Below, piece after piece: positions 37,170 through 50,233 of a stretch of 64,000 bases of DNA (position 1 is its first letter; every line of letters starts with the position of its first letter). The notes beneath the pieces were generated by a model, which worked only from the letters and a program-made list of their open reading frames with translations, had not been told where the DNA came from and did not search any database. This DNA is from Petrosia ficiformis (lineage: Eukaryota; Porifera; Demospongiae; Haplosclerida; Petrosiidae): the NCBI GenBank assembly GCA_947044365.1, contig OX345645.1:6267741-6331740 (forward strand), written 5' to 3'. The translations under genes and the position numbers were made by a program.

Positions 37170-38858
37170 ATGCTGTGATCTACCACCAGGTAGAGAGACT
37201 CATCAATAATCTCAATGAACACAATTAGAATGTTTTTTTTTCAATGTTTTTAAAATTTTTTTAAACTGTGTAGTGAATGTAAGATTTCCTTTTCAATTTT
37301 CATGTCTTTAATTAACAATATTAATATCATTGTTACTCAATTTGTTGACTAATGTTCATTTTGCGAAAATCATTGCCATATAAGGAATGATGTTGCAGTA
37401 TGTATCCCTGTATGCAGTCATTGACAGTGTTAGAGATCTGGCATTCAAAAATTCCAAAATAGTAGTAGCTTAATCAATATTGATGTATTTACTGCAGAAC
37501 TCTTAATAAATACTAATTTATAAACCTTCGTCACTCTGTATTTATATGATTGTATGATTTGTTTTATTTGTTGGATTAAACGGTTTTTATAATTAATTTT
37601 CTACCATATATAGTATATACCAGTTTTGTCATTCTAATACAATTATTATAATTAATATAAATCAATTCCACTAGTCTATAATTATATTGAGAGCCTATTA
37701 ACATAACCTTAATAAACTGTAATAAAGTTGTTGTCCAAAAACATTGAAAAAATGATAAGTTTTACTGCTTACAATTCTACGTCATATTGAACACACATTA
37801 CCAAATATTATTCTACATTCTATAATTCTAATCCACAGTACATTCAATCCCTCCTATATCTTGTACCAATGTCTTGGATGCTCAGTACTGTCTCATTTAT
37901 TAATATATATAACTAAGCTGTATAATTGAAATTGATTAAATGGAAGATAGACAAATGTACAGAAAAAATCTAGACCACCAAAACCTACTAATTGCACTCT
38001 ATCATCTGAGCTACTGGAGCCAGGTTGAGGAAAAGTATTTCGTAGATAATGTCTACTACTTAAGTCAGCTGTGTGCCCCTCTACTTAAGCTAGATTCAAT
38101 AGTCAAATATCCACAAATCGCTAAAGCAAATTATTTCCTTGCCAAGAATATTCATGGTGTTCATGTTATATACTAGTGGTTTAGTATAGCATCTTATATA
38201 TAATATTATGTTTTATCATCTCCTGAAACATATTTTGAGAATATTTTCATGTTATTAATGTGAACACACTAATATAGTATTGTTCACTGACTATAATAAC
38301 AAGGCATTCAAGAATAAAGATATTAGTGAACATTATAATAATAATAATAATATTATATATTCAATCTCATCATAGGCATATACACATTCAGATATAGTGA
38401 TAAATGTATATTATATATTAAGGTAAGCTTAACAATAGTTTACTACAATTATTGTCTTTAAACATAATAATAGTCCAGCTGTCTGGTACATGATATGAAG
38501 TATAAAGAATGGCTTGTGTATCGTGTGTAGTAATGTATTATAGACGAGATTTCTTGATTACATCAATCATTATTCGTGTAGCCATTACAAGTATAAATAT
38601 CTTGTTGACTCATTCTTACAAAGAATATCTGGTTGAATCATCATTGTGCATTCATGTAATTACAAGTATAATAGATTGTACTTATAAAGACTATTTGCCT
38701 CCACTTGATGTACTCATAAAACTAAGTATTGTAATTAATTGGTTTTTGCTTAATGATATAAAAGCATGCCACAATTAAACATGTCTTATTATATTCTGTA
38801 AGCTGTTTCTTGGTGAGTGACTTTGTAAGGAGTAAATCTGCTGTTCTTCTCGGTATCC
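37170..38858. other. Spacer between copies B and C
   Basis: No gene. It contains a second CTGCAGAACTC..AATAAAT block like the terminal exon (near 37495), a SINE remnant without its B box (about 37955-38030), a TAA trinucleotide run and the copy C promoter. ORFs in this spacer are intact in C-E but broken in B, F or G. Confidence 0.6.
38757..38764 (+). promoter_or_regulatory. TATA box of copy C
   Basis: TATAAAAG about 100 bp upstream of the first ATG; conserved across array copies. Confidence 0.6.
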
Positions 38859-40544
38859 ATGATGCTTTTCAAGTTCTGCGTTGCTGTTGTCTGTTTTCTA
38901 GCTGTACACCAATATATAGAAGCAAGTTCATGTGAGAATATATATTTCTATCATTAGTATACTATTATTATTATTATTATTATTAGTGAAATATACCATT
39001 ATAGAATGTTAATTTACTCTTAACAATTTGTTAAAATCTTTAGTAAGACACTTCACTGTTGCTACTAAACAAGATGACACTGTTTCAACAGATTTCACTG
39101 ATCTGTTGGAAGAATTGCAAAACACTCTTCAGTTAGTTGGTGAGTTGATGAATATATTGAATTAACATTCTCAATGGGTATTTAAGCTCAACACGTCTAT
39201 GGCCTTCTATACAATGGTTATTTAAGCTTAACACATCTGTATATTCAAAGGCATAACACATCTGTGTATTCTATCTTTCTATATTGAAAAGGTTGTATCA
39301 ATATTTCTGACACCATTCCATTGTAGCATAAAATTTAATAATTTCTATACTACTTCTTCATAGAAGGAACTGTTGAACCCTATTTAAAGGAATTTGCTGA
39401 GAAATATCCCGAGGCTTATGAAATCTACAAGATTATTTCCAATGCTCCATTATATTTGAGATGCTTTACCCAGACAGACTCTCCAACTCAAGATGAAGCA
39501 TGCAAGGATTTGTGTCCTTTAAGCCAGGCTATATGCTCTTCAGATGTGTGCACTTTTCTAAAAGATTGTGAGTTGTAAATACAATGGAATCTATATACCA
39601 TTATAACATTGATAATTAGTGCTTCATCAATATTGAAATTTAGCTATAGTTATGTTTAGTTACTGTTAACAAGGTAATCAATATTCATATTGTACATTAA
39701 TCTCTTTATTCATCACACAGCATCAGGTGTTGATTGTAATCTTCATGTCTGTACTATTGCTTGTTATGAAAGTGATCGCTGTTCATCACAACCACAACTA
39801 ATGAGTGCAGCCAAGATTGAAGCTATGCTAGATCCAGTACAAGAAACGCTCAATGAGCTGAAACAGAAAAGTGCACATGGACAAACTATTGACCCTGAAA
39901 CTGAACAGAAGCTATGTGAGAAAGCAACTATACACTCAGATAATATTATATGTAAATCATAGTATACACTATACACTAATATATTATGGAGAGCATTATT
40001 TACTCAGACGAGCGTCTCTTTTCATGATGTATGTCCTGGGGAGAATTCAAAAACAAAATGAATATTAATCTGTTAATAACTGATCCTGTGTTTTTCCTAT
40101 AGTAAATTATTTGATTTCCAAGCTCGGTGAATTAAAGACAACTCATCCAACAATATATGAAATTGTACGGCTTGTTGGTGTAGCACCACTTTATAAATAT
40201 TGTGTATTCACTGGAAAGCTCGCTGTTCCAGATGACCCTATTTGTCAACAGATATGTCCTCTCAGCCAACTAGTCTGTACTACGTCACCGATCTGTGATT
40301 GTGTGAACAATCCAGGTAAACTTATTATTATACTGAGCTGTGTTACTGTTAATATCTCATTCTCACAGTTGTAGGTGAGGAATGTCCTTGGTATATCCCT
40401 GAAATGTGTGCCCTGGTTTGCACTATTGCTAATAATCCTGAAGTGTGTCTATCACTACTAACAGGTGAATAGTCTCTATTTTAATATTACTTTTGTAAAT
40501 CATTAGCCTCCATTCTTACTATATTCACTGCAGATCTCCAATAA
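38859..40544 (+). CDS. Copy C: secreted A-B-A-B cysteine-rich protein
   Basis: Exons: 38859-38931, 39044-39139, 39364-39567, 39721-39915, 40103-40315, 40369-40464 and 40534-40544, giving 888 nt, 295 aa. Two adjacent ATGs start the signal peptide (MMLFKFCVAVVCF); the upstream one is taken here, while copies B and F have only the second. Module order and Cys counts are as in copy B (5, 4, 6, 4). All junctions are phase 1. The first A exon has Leu-Arg before the first Cys where copy B has Leu-Lys. Copies D and E repeat this gene at exactly 3274-bp spacing with very few differences, so C-E are the youngest part of the array. Confidence 0.8.
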
Positions 40545-42132
40545 ATGCTGTGATCTACCACCAGGTAGAGAGACTCATCAATAATCTCAATGAACACAAT
40601 TAGAATGTTTTTTTTTCAATGCTCAATTTGTTGACTAATGTTCATTTTGCAAAAATCATTGCCATATAAGGAATGATGTTGCAGTATGTATCCCTGTATG
40701 CAGTCATTGACAGTGTTAGAGATCTGGCATTCAAAAATTCCAAAATAGTAGTAGCTTAATCAATATTGATGTATTTACTGCAGAACTCCAATAAATACTA
40801 ATTTATAAACCTTCGTCACTCTGTATTTATATGATTGTATGATTTCGTTTGATTAATCGGTTTTTATAATTAGTTTCTACCATATATAGTATATAACAGT
40901 TTTGTCATTCTAATACAATTATTATAATTAATAAATCAATTCCACTAGTCTATAATTATATTGAGAGCCTATTAACATAACCTTAATAAACTATAATAAA
41001 GTTGTTGTCCAAAAACATTGAAAAAATGATAAGTTTTACTGCTTACAATTCTACGTCATATTGAACACACATTACCAAATATTATTCTACATTCTATAAT
41101 TCTAATCCACAGTACATTCAACCCCTCCTATATCTTGTACCAATGTCTTGGATGCTCAGTACTGTCTCATTTATTAATATATATAACTAAGCTGTATAAT
41201 TGAAATTGATTAAATGGAAGATAGACAAATGTACAGAAAAAATCTAGACCACCAAAACCTACTAATTGCACTCTATCATCTGAGCTACTGGAGCCAGGTT
41301 GAGGAAAAGTATTTCGTAGATAATGTCTACTACTTAAGTCAGCTGTGTGCCCCTCTACTTAAGCTAGATTCAATAGTCAAATATCCACAAATCGCTAAAG
41401 CAGATTATTTCCTTGCCAAGAATATTCATGGTGTTCATGTTATATACTAGTGGTTTAGTATAGCATCTTATATATAATATTATGTTTTATCATCTCCTGA
41501 AACATATTTTGAGAATATTTTCATGTTATTAATGTGAACACACTAATATAGTATTGTTCACTGACTATAATAACAAGACATTTAAGAATAAAGATATTAG
41601 TGAACATTATAATAATAATAATAATAATATATATTCAATCTCATCATAGGCATATACACATTCAGATATAGTGATAAATGTATATTGTATATTAAGGTAA
41701 GCTTAACAATAGTTTAGTACAATTATTGTCTTTAAACATAATTATAGTCCAGCTGTCTGGTACATGATATGAAGTATAAAGAATGGCTTGTGTATCGTGT
41801 GTAGTAATGTATTATAGACGAGATTTCTTGATTACATCAATCATTATTCGTGTAGCCATTACAAGTATAAATATCTTGTTGACTCATTCTTACAAAGAAT
41901 ATCTGGTTGAATCATCATTGTGCATTCATGTAATTACAAGTATAATAGATTGTACTTATAAAGACTATTTGCCTCCACTTGATGTACTCATAAAACTAAG
42001 TATTGTAATTAATTGGTTTTTGCTTAATGATATAAAAGCATGCCACAATTAAACATGTCTTATTATATTCTGTAAGCTGTTTCTTGGTGAGTGACTTTGT
42101 AAGGAGTAAATCTGCTGTTCTTCTCGGTATCC
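40545..42132. other. Spacer between copies C and D
   Basis: Same content as the B/C spacer: terminal-exon-like block ending in CCAATAAATAC near 40790, SINE remnant near 41230-41305 and TATAAAAG at 42031-42038. No gene is supported. Confidence 0.6.
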
Positions 42133-43818
42133 ATGATGCTTTTCAAGTTCTGCGTTGCTGTTGTCTGTTTTCTAGCTGTACACCAATATATAGAAGCAAG
42201 TTCATGTGAGAATATATATTTCTATCATTAGTATACTATTATTATTATTATTATTATTAGTGAAATATACCATTATAGAATGTTAATTTACTCTTAACAA
42301 TTTGTTAAAATCTTTAGTAAGACACTTCACTGTTGCTACTAAACAAGATGACACTGTTTCAACAGATTTCACTGATCTGTTGGAAGAATTGCAAAACACT
42401 CTTCAGTTAGTTGGTGAGTTGATGAATATATTGAATTAACATTCTCAATGGGTATTTAAGCTCAACACGTCTATGGCCTTCTATACAATGGTTATTTAAG
42501 CTTAACACATCTGTATATTCAAAGGCATAACACATCTGTGTATTCTATCTTTCTATATTGAAAAGGTTGTATCAATGTTTCTGACACCATTCCATTGTAG
42601 CATAAAATTTAATAATTTCTATACTACTTCTTCATAGAAGGAACTGTTGAACCCTATTTAAAGGAATTTGCTGAGAAATATCCCGAGGCTTATGAAATCT
42701 ACAAGATTATTTCCAATGCTCCATTATATTTGAGATGCTTTACCCAGACAGACTCTCCAACTCAAGATGAAGCATGCAAGGATTTGTGTCCTTTAAGCCA
42801 GGCTATATGCTCTTCAGATGTGTGCACTTTTCTAAAAGATTGTGAGTTGTAAATACAATGGAATCTATATACCATTATAACATTGATAATTAGTGCTTCA
42901 TCAATATTGAAATTTAGCTATAGTTATGTTTAGTTACTGTTAACAAGGTAATCAATATTCATATTGTACATTAATCTCTTTATTCATCACACAGCATCAG
43001 GTGTTGATTGTAATCTTCATGTCTGTACTATTGCTTGTTATGAAAGTGATCGCTGTTCATCACAACCACAACTAATGAGTGCAGCCAAGATTGAAGCTAT
43101 GCTAGATCCAGTACAAGAAACGCTCAATGAGCTGAAACAGAAAAGTGCACATGGACAAACTATTGACCCTGAAACTGAACAGAAGCTATGTGAGAAAGCA
43201 ACTATACACTCAGATAATATTATATGTAAATCATAGTATACACTATACACTAATATATTATGGAGAGCATTATTTACTCAGACGAGCGTCTCTTTTCATG
43301 ATGTATGTCCTGGGGAGAATTCAAAAACAAAATGAATATTAATCTGTTAATAACTGATCCTGTGTTTTTCCTATAGTAAATTATTTGATTTCCAAGCTCG
43401 GTGAATTAAAGACAACTCATCCAACAATATATGAAATTGTACGGCTTGTTGGTGTAGCACCACTTTATAAATATTGTGTATTCACTGGAAAGCTCGCTGT
43501 TCCAGATGACCCTATTTGTCAACAGATATGTCCTCTCAGCCAACTAGTCTGTACTACGTCACCGATCTGTGATTGTGTGAACAATCCAGGTAAACTTATT
43601 ATTATACTGAGCTGTGTTACTGTTAATATCTCATTCTCACAGTTGTAGGTGAGGAATGTCCTTGGTATATCCCTGAAATGTGTGCCCTGGTTTGCACTAT
43701 TGCTAATAATCCTGAAGTGTGTCTATCACTACTAACAGGTGAATAGTCTCTATTTTAATATTACTTTTGTAAATCATTAGCCTCCATTCTTACTATATTC
43801 ACTGCAGATCTCCAATAA
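42133..43818 (+). CDS. Copy D: secreted A-B-A-B cysteine-rich protein
   Basis: Exons: 42133-42205, 42318-42413, 42638-42841, 42995-43189, 43377-43589, 43643-43738 and 43808-43818, giving 888 nt, 295 aa. It is copy C shifted by 3274 bp, with all exons open, phase 1 and the same splice sites. The checked coding exons look identical to copy C; the visible differences are a few intron bases (for example CAATGTTTCTGAC versus CAATATTTCTGAC before exon 3). The TATA box is at 42031. The expected protein is the same as C, so the pair may act through dose, or one copy may be an assembly duplicate. Confidence 0.8.
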
Positions 43819-45406
43819 ATGCTGTGATCTACCACCAGGTAGAGAGACTCATCAATAATCTCAATGAACACAATTAGAATGTTTTTTTTTCAATGCTCAA
43901 TTTGTTGACTAATGTTCATTTTGCAAAAATCATTGCCATATAAGGAATGATGTTGCAGTATGTATCCCTGTATGCAGTCATTGACAGTGTTAGAGATCTG
44001 GCATTCAAAAATTCCAAAATAGTAGTAGCTTAATCAATATTGATGTATTTACTGCAGAACTCCAATAAATACTAATTTATAAACCTTCGTCACTCTGTAT
44101 TTATATGATTGTATGATTTCGTTTGATTAATCGGTTTTTATAATTAGTTTCTACCATATATAGTATATAACAGTTTTGTCATTCTAATACAATTATTATA
44201 ATTAATAAATCAATTCCACTAGTCTATAATTATATTGAGAGCCTATTAACATAACCTTAATAAACTATAATAAAGTTGTTGTCCAAAAACATTGAAAAAA
44301 TGATAAGTTTTACTGCTTACAATTCTACGTCATATTGAACACACATTACCAAATATTATTCTACATTCTATAATTCTAATCCACAGTACATTCAACCCCT
44401 CCTATATCTTGTACCAATGTCTTGGATGCTCAGTACTGTCTCATTTATTAATATATATAACTAAGCTGTATAATTGAAATTGATTAAATGGAAGATAGAC
44501 AAATGTACAGAAAAAATCTAGACCACCAAAACCTACTAATTGCACTCTATCATCTGAGCTACTGGAGCCAGGTTGAGGAAAAGTATTTCGTAGATAATGT
44601 CTACTACTTAAGTCAGCTGTGTGCCCCTCTACTTAAGCTAGATTCAATAGTCAAATATCCACAAATCGCTAAAGCAGATTATTTCCTTGCCAAGAATATT
44701 CATGGTGTTCATGTTATATACTAGTGGTTTAGTATAGCATCTTATATATAATATTATGTTTTATCATCTCCTGAAACATATTTTGAGAATATTTTCATGT
44801 TATTAATGTGAACACACTAATATAGTATTGTTCACTGACTATAATAACAAGACATTTAAGAATAAAGATATTAGTGAACATTATAATAATAATAATAATA
44901 ATATATATTCAATCTCATCATAGGCATATACACATTCAGATATAGTGATAAATGTATATTGTATATTAAGGTAAGCTTAACAATAGTTTAGTACAATTAT
45001 TGTCTTTAAACATAATTATAGTCCAGCTGTCTGGTACATGATATGAAGTATAAAGAATGGCTTGTGTATCGTGTGTAGTAATGTATTATAGACGAGATTT
45101 CTTGATTACATCAATCATTATTCGTGTAGCCATTACAAGTATAAATATCTTGTTGACTCATTCTTACAAAGAATATCTGGTTGAATCATCATTGTGCATT
45201 CATGTAATTACAAGTATAATAGATTGTACTTATAAAGACTATTTGCCTCCACTTGATGTACTCATAAAACTAAGTATTGTAATTAATTGGTTTTTGCTTA
45301 ATGATATAAAAGCATGCCACAATTAAACATGTCTTATTATATTCTGTAAGCTGTTTCTTGGTGAGTGACTTTGTAAGGAGTAAATCTGCTGTTCTTCTCG
45401 GTATCC
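43819..45406. other. Spacer between copies D and E
   Basis: Nearly the same as the C/D spacer, including SINE remnant (about 44504-44579) and TATAAAAG at 45305-45312. No gene is supported. Confidence 0.6.
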
Positions 45407-47117
45407 ATGATGCTTTTCAAGTTCTGCGTTGCTGTTGTCTGTTTTCTAGCTGTACACCAATATATAGAAGCAAGTTCATGTGAGAATATATATTTCTATC
45501 ATTAGTATACTATTATTATTATTATTATTATTAGTGAAATATACCATTATAGAATGTTAATTTACTCTTAACAATTTGTTAAAATCTTTAGTAAGACACT
45601 TCACTGTTGCTACTAAACAAGATGACACTGTTTCAACAGATTTCACTGATCTGTTGGAAGAATTGCAAAACACTCTTCAGTTAGTTGGTGAGTTGATGAA
45701 TATATTGAATTAACATTCTCAATGGGTATTTAAGCTCAACACGTCTATGGCCTTCTATACAATGGTTATTTAAGCTTAACACATCTGTATATTCAAAGGC
45801 ATAACACATCTGTGTATTCTATCTTTCTATATTGAAAAGGTTGTATCAATATTTCTGACACCATTCCATTGTAGCATAAAATTTAATAATTTCTATACTA
45901 CTTCTTCATAGAAGGAACTGTTGAACCCTATTTAAAGGAATTTGCTGAGAAATATCCCGAGGCTTATGAAATCTACAAGATTATTTCCAATGCTCCATTA
46001 TATTTGAGATGCTTTACCCAGACAGACTCTCCAACTCAAGATGAAGCATGCAAGGATTTGTGTCCTTTAAGCCAGGCTATATGCTCTTCAGATGTGTGCA
46101 CTTTTCTAAAAGATTGTGAGTTGTAAATACAATGGAATCTATATACCATTATAACATTGATAATTAGTGCTTCATCAATATTGAAATTTAGCTAATAGTT
46201 ATGTTTCTCAATGTTACTTACTGTTAAAGTAATCAATATTCATATTGTACATTAATCTATTTATATCACACAGCATCAGGTGTTGATTGTAATCTTCATG
46301 TCTGTACTATTGCTTGTTATGAAAGTGATCGCTGTCCATCACAACCACTAATGAGCTATGCTGGACCCAGTACAAGAAATGCTCAATGAGCTGAAACAGA
46401 AAAGTGCACATGGACAAACTATTGACCCTGAAACTGAACAGAAGCTATGTGAGAAAGCAACTATATACTCAATAATAATTTCTTATGTAAATCATAGTAT
46501 ACACTAATATATTATGGAGAGCATTATTTACTCAGACGAGCGTCTCTTTACATGATGTATGTCCTGGGGATTTTAAGAATTCAAAAACAAAATGAATATT
46601 AATCTGTTAATAAGATCCTGTGTTTTTCCTACAGTAAAATTATATAATTATTTGATTTCCAAGCTCGGTGAATTAAAGACGACTCATCCAACAATATATG
46701 AAATTGTACGGCTTGTTGGTGTAGCACCACTTTATAAATACTGTCTATTCACTGGAAAGCTCACTGTTCCAGATGACCCTATTTGTCAACAGATATGTCC
46801 TCTCAGCCAACTAGTCTGTACTACATCGCCGATCTGTGATTGTGTGAACAATCCAGGTAAACTTATTATTATACTGAACTCTGTTACTGTTAATATCTCA
46901 TACAGTTGTAGGTGAGGAATGTCCTTGGTATATCCCTGAAATGTGTGCCCTGGTTTGCACTATTTCTAATAATCCTGAAGTGTGTCCATCACTACTAACA
47001 GGTGAATAATATATACTTTTGTGCATGTGTCTTTTTATACATGATAGTTTCTATTTTAATTTCTTTTGTAAATCATTAGCCTCCATTCTTACTATATTCA
47101 CTGCAGATCTCGAATAA
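45407..47117 (+). pseudogene. Copy E: A-B-A-B gene with a frameshift in exon 4
   Basis: Exons: 45407-45479, 45592-45687, 45912-46115, 46274-46448, 46635-46856, 46906-47001 and 47107-47117. Exons 1-3 match copies C and D; from exon 4 on the sequence matches F and G. Exon 4 is 175 nt instead of 192-195: besides a 3-nt deletion shared with copy F, it lacks 17 nt after CCACTAATGAG, shifting the frame to a TGA at 46387-46389. The second A-B pair would be lost unless exon 4 is skipped; skipping keeps frame because both neighbours are phase 1. Exons 5-7 are intact, and the terminal exon codes Asp-Leu-Glu-stop. It is therefore either a recent pseudogene, a truncated one-and-a-half-module product, or an exon-skipping gene. 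Confidence 0.7.
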
Positions 47118-48595
47118 ATGCTGTGATCTACCACCAGTTAGAGAGACTCATCAATAATCTCAATGAACACAATTAGGATGTTTTTTTTTTCAATGTTAAA
47201 ATTTTTTAAACTGTGTATTCAATGTAAGATTTATATGATTGTATGATTTGTTTTATTCTTTAATTTTCTACCATATATAGTATATAACAGTTTTGTCATT
47301 CTTATTATACATCCATTAGTCTTAATTATATTGAGAGCCTATTAAAAATTAATGACAGGTTAACGTAACCTTAATAAACTATAATAAAGTTGTTGTCCGA
47401 ATACATTGGGCTTCAATTGATGTACCTAGCTCTCTGCAACAGAGATCAACAACAGAGTAGGAACAGTATGTATTGAAAAAATGATAAAAGTTTTACTGCT
47501 TACAATTCTACGTCATATTGAACACACATTAGCAATTATTATTCTACATTCTCTAATCCATAGTACATTCAACCCCTCCTATATCTTATACCAACAACGT
47601 CGTGGATGCTCGGTACTGTCTCATTTATTAACATAACTAAGCTGTATAATTGAAATTGATTAAAAAGAAGAGAGACAAATGTCCAGAAAAAATCTAGACC
47701 ACCTGGGGATTTGAACCCAAGACCTACTAATTGCGCTCTATCATCTGAGCTACTGGAGCCAGGTTGAGGAAAAGTATTTCGTAGATAATGTCTACTACTT
47801 AAGTCAGCTGTGTGTCCCTCTACTTAAGCTAGTCAAATATCACAAATCGCTAAAGCAAATTATTTCCTTGCCAAGAATATTTATAGTGTTCATGTTATAT
47901 ACTAGTGGTTTAGTATAGCATCTTATATATAACATTATGTTTTATCATCTCCTGAAACATATTTGAGAGTATTTTCATGTTATTAATGTGAACACACTAA
48001 TATAGTATTGTTCAATGACTATAATAACAAGGCATTCAAGAATAAAGATATTAGTGAACATTATAATGTATTATATATTCAACCTCATCATAGGCATATA
48101 CACATTCAGATAGAGTGATAAATGTATATTATATATAAAGGTAAACTTAACAATAGTTTACTAAAATTATTGTCTTTAAATGTAATTATAGTCCAGCTGT
48201 CTGGTACATGATATGAAGTATAAAGAATGGCTTGTGTATCGTGTGTAGTAAATGTATTATAGATGAAACTTCTTGATTACATCAATCATTATTCCTGTAG
48301 CCATTACAAGTATAACTCATTCTTACAAAGAATATCTGGTTGATTCATCATTGTGCATTCATGTATTTACAAGTGTAATAGATTATTGTTATAAAATCTT
48401 CTTGAGTCTTCTTGACTCCACTTGATGTACTCATAAAACTAAGTGTTGTAATTAATTGGTTTTTGCTTAATGCTATAAAAGCATGCCACAATTACACATG
48501 CTTATTATTCTGTAAGCTGTTTCTTGGTGAGTGACTCTGTGGGGAGTAAATCTGCTGTTCTTCTCGGTATCTGACTGTGCATTGAGAAATCCACG
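47118..48595. other. Spacer between copies E and F
   Basis: Shorter than the other spacers; it lacks the GGAATGATGTTGCAG block. It carries the only array SINE copy with both pol III boxes (47690-47768) and the copy F promoter with TATAAAAG at 48474-48481. No gene is supported. Confidence 0.6.
47690..47768 (-). repeat. tRNA-derived SINE-like element with both pol III boxes
   Basis: Minus strand: TAGCTCAGATGATAGAGC (A box, 47735-47752) and GGGTTCAAATCCC (B box, 47706-47718). The gap between the boxes is too short for a tRNA anticodon arm and the acceptor stem does not pair, so it is a SINE relic. The matching spots in copies B, C, D and G lack the B box. Confidence 0.6.
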
Positions 48596-50233
48596 ATGCT
48601 TTTCAAGTTCTGCGTTGCTGTTATCTGTTTTCTAGCTGTACACCAATATATAGAAGCAAGTTCATGTGAGAATATATATTTCTATCATTAGTATACTATT
48701 ATTATTATTATTAGTGAAATATAATGTCATAGAATTATAATTTACTCTGACATTTGTTAATATCTATAGTAAGACACTTCACTGTTGCTACTAAACAAGA
48801 TGACACTGTTTCAACAGATTTCAGTCATCTGTTGGAAGAATTGAAAAACACTCTTCAGTTCGTTGGTGAGCAGATGATTCTATTGAAATTAATAATCTCA
48901 ACAATGGTTATTTAAGCTTTAAGCTTAACACATCTGTATATTTCAATATCTTTCTATAATCAATATAGCTTGTATCACCATTGCTGCATTGTAGCATTAA
49001 ATTTTATAATTTCTATACTACTTCTTCATAGAAGGAACTGTTGAACCCTATTTAAAGGAATTTGCTGAGAAATATCCCGAGGCTTATGAAATCTACAAGA
49101 TTATTTCCAATGCTCCATTATATCTTAGATGCTTTACCCAGACAGACTCTCCAACTCAAGATGAAGCATGCAAGGATTTGTGTCCTTTAAGCCAGGCTAT
49201 ATGCTCTTCAGATGTGTGCACTTTTCTAAAAGATTGTGAGTTGTAAATACAATGGAACCTATATACCGTATAACATTGATAATTAGGGGGCTTCATCAAT
49301 ATTGAAATTTATAGTTATGTTTAGTTTCATATTGTACATTAATCTATCTATTTATTCATCACACAGCATCAGGTGTTGATTGTAATCTTCATGTCTGTAC
49401 TATTGCTTGTTATGAAAGTGATCGCTGTCCATCACAACCACTAATGAGTGCAGCCAAGATTGAAGCTATGCTAGACCCAGTACAAGAAATGCTCAATGAG
49501 CTGAAACAGAAAAGTGCACATGGACAAACTATTGACCCTGAAACTGAACAGAAGCTATGTGAGAAAGCAACTATATACTCAATAATAATTTCTTATGTAA
49601 ATCATAGTATACACTAATATATTATGGAGAGCATTATTTACTCAGACGAGCGTCTCTTTACATGATGTATGTCCTGGGGATTTTAAGAATTCAAAAACAA
49701 AATGAATATTAATCTGTTAATAAGATCCTGTGTTTTTCCTACAGTAAAATTATATAATTATTTGATTTCCAAGCTCGGTGAATTAAAGACAACTCATCCA
49801 ACAATATATGAAATTGTACGGCTTGTTGGTGTAGCACCACTTTATAAATATTGTGTATTCACTGGAAAGCTCGCTGTTCCAGATGACCCTATTTGTCAAC
49901 AGATATGTCCTCTCAGCCAACTAGTCTGTACTACATCACCGATCTGTGATTGTGTGAACAATCCAGGTAAACTTATTATTATACTGAACTCTGTTACTGT
50001 TAATATCTCATTTTCACAGTTGTAGGTGAGGAATGTCCTTGGTATATCCCTGAAATGTGTGGCCTGGTTTGCACTATTTCTAATAATCCTGAAGTGTGTC
50101 CATCACTACTAACAGGTGAATAATATATACTTTTGTGCATGCGTCTTTTTATACATGATAGTCTCTATTTTAATATTTCTTTTGTAAATCATTAGCCTCC
50201 ATTCTTACTATATTCACTGCAGATCTCCAATAA
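48596..50233 (+). CDS. Copy F: secreted A-B-A-B cysteine-rich protein
   Basis: Exons: 48596-48665, 48770-48865, 49032-49235, 49367-49558, 49745-49966, 50020-50115 and 50223-50233, giving 891 nt, 296 aa. A single start ATG precedes the signal peptide. Exon 2 has small changes (ELKNTLQFV end). Exon 4 is one codon shorter than in B-D. The second A exon is the 74-codon form with the LKLYNYLISKL start also seen in copies A, E and G. The second B module has Gly for Ala after its second Cys. All frames are open and all introns phase 1. TATA box at 48474. Function as for copy B. Confidence 0.8.

Noticed and set aside
37940..38176. ORF of 78 codons in the B/C spacer, repeated near 41214 and 44488
   Set aside because: It overlaps the SINE remnant, is altered in the other spacers, and is identical among C-E only because the whole unit is.
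38509..38778. 89-codon ORF upstream of copies C-E
   Set aside because: It lies over the promoter region including the TATA box, and the frame is broken upstream of copies B, F and G.
47690..47768. Functional tRNA gene on the minus strand
   Set aside because: A and B boxes are present, but the anticodon arm is too short and the acceptor stem does not pair.
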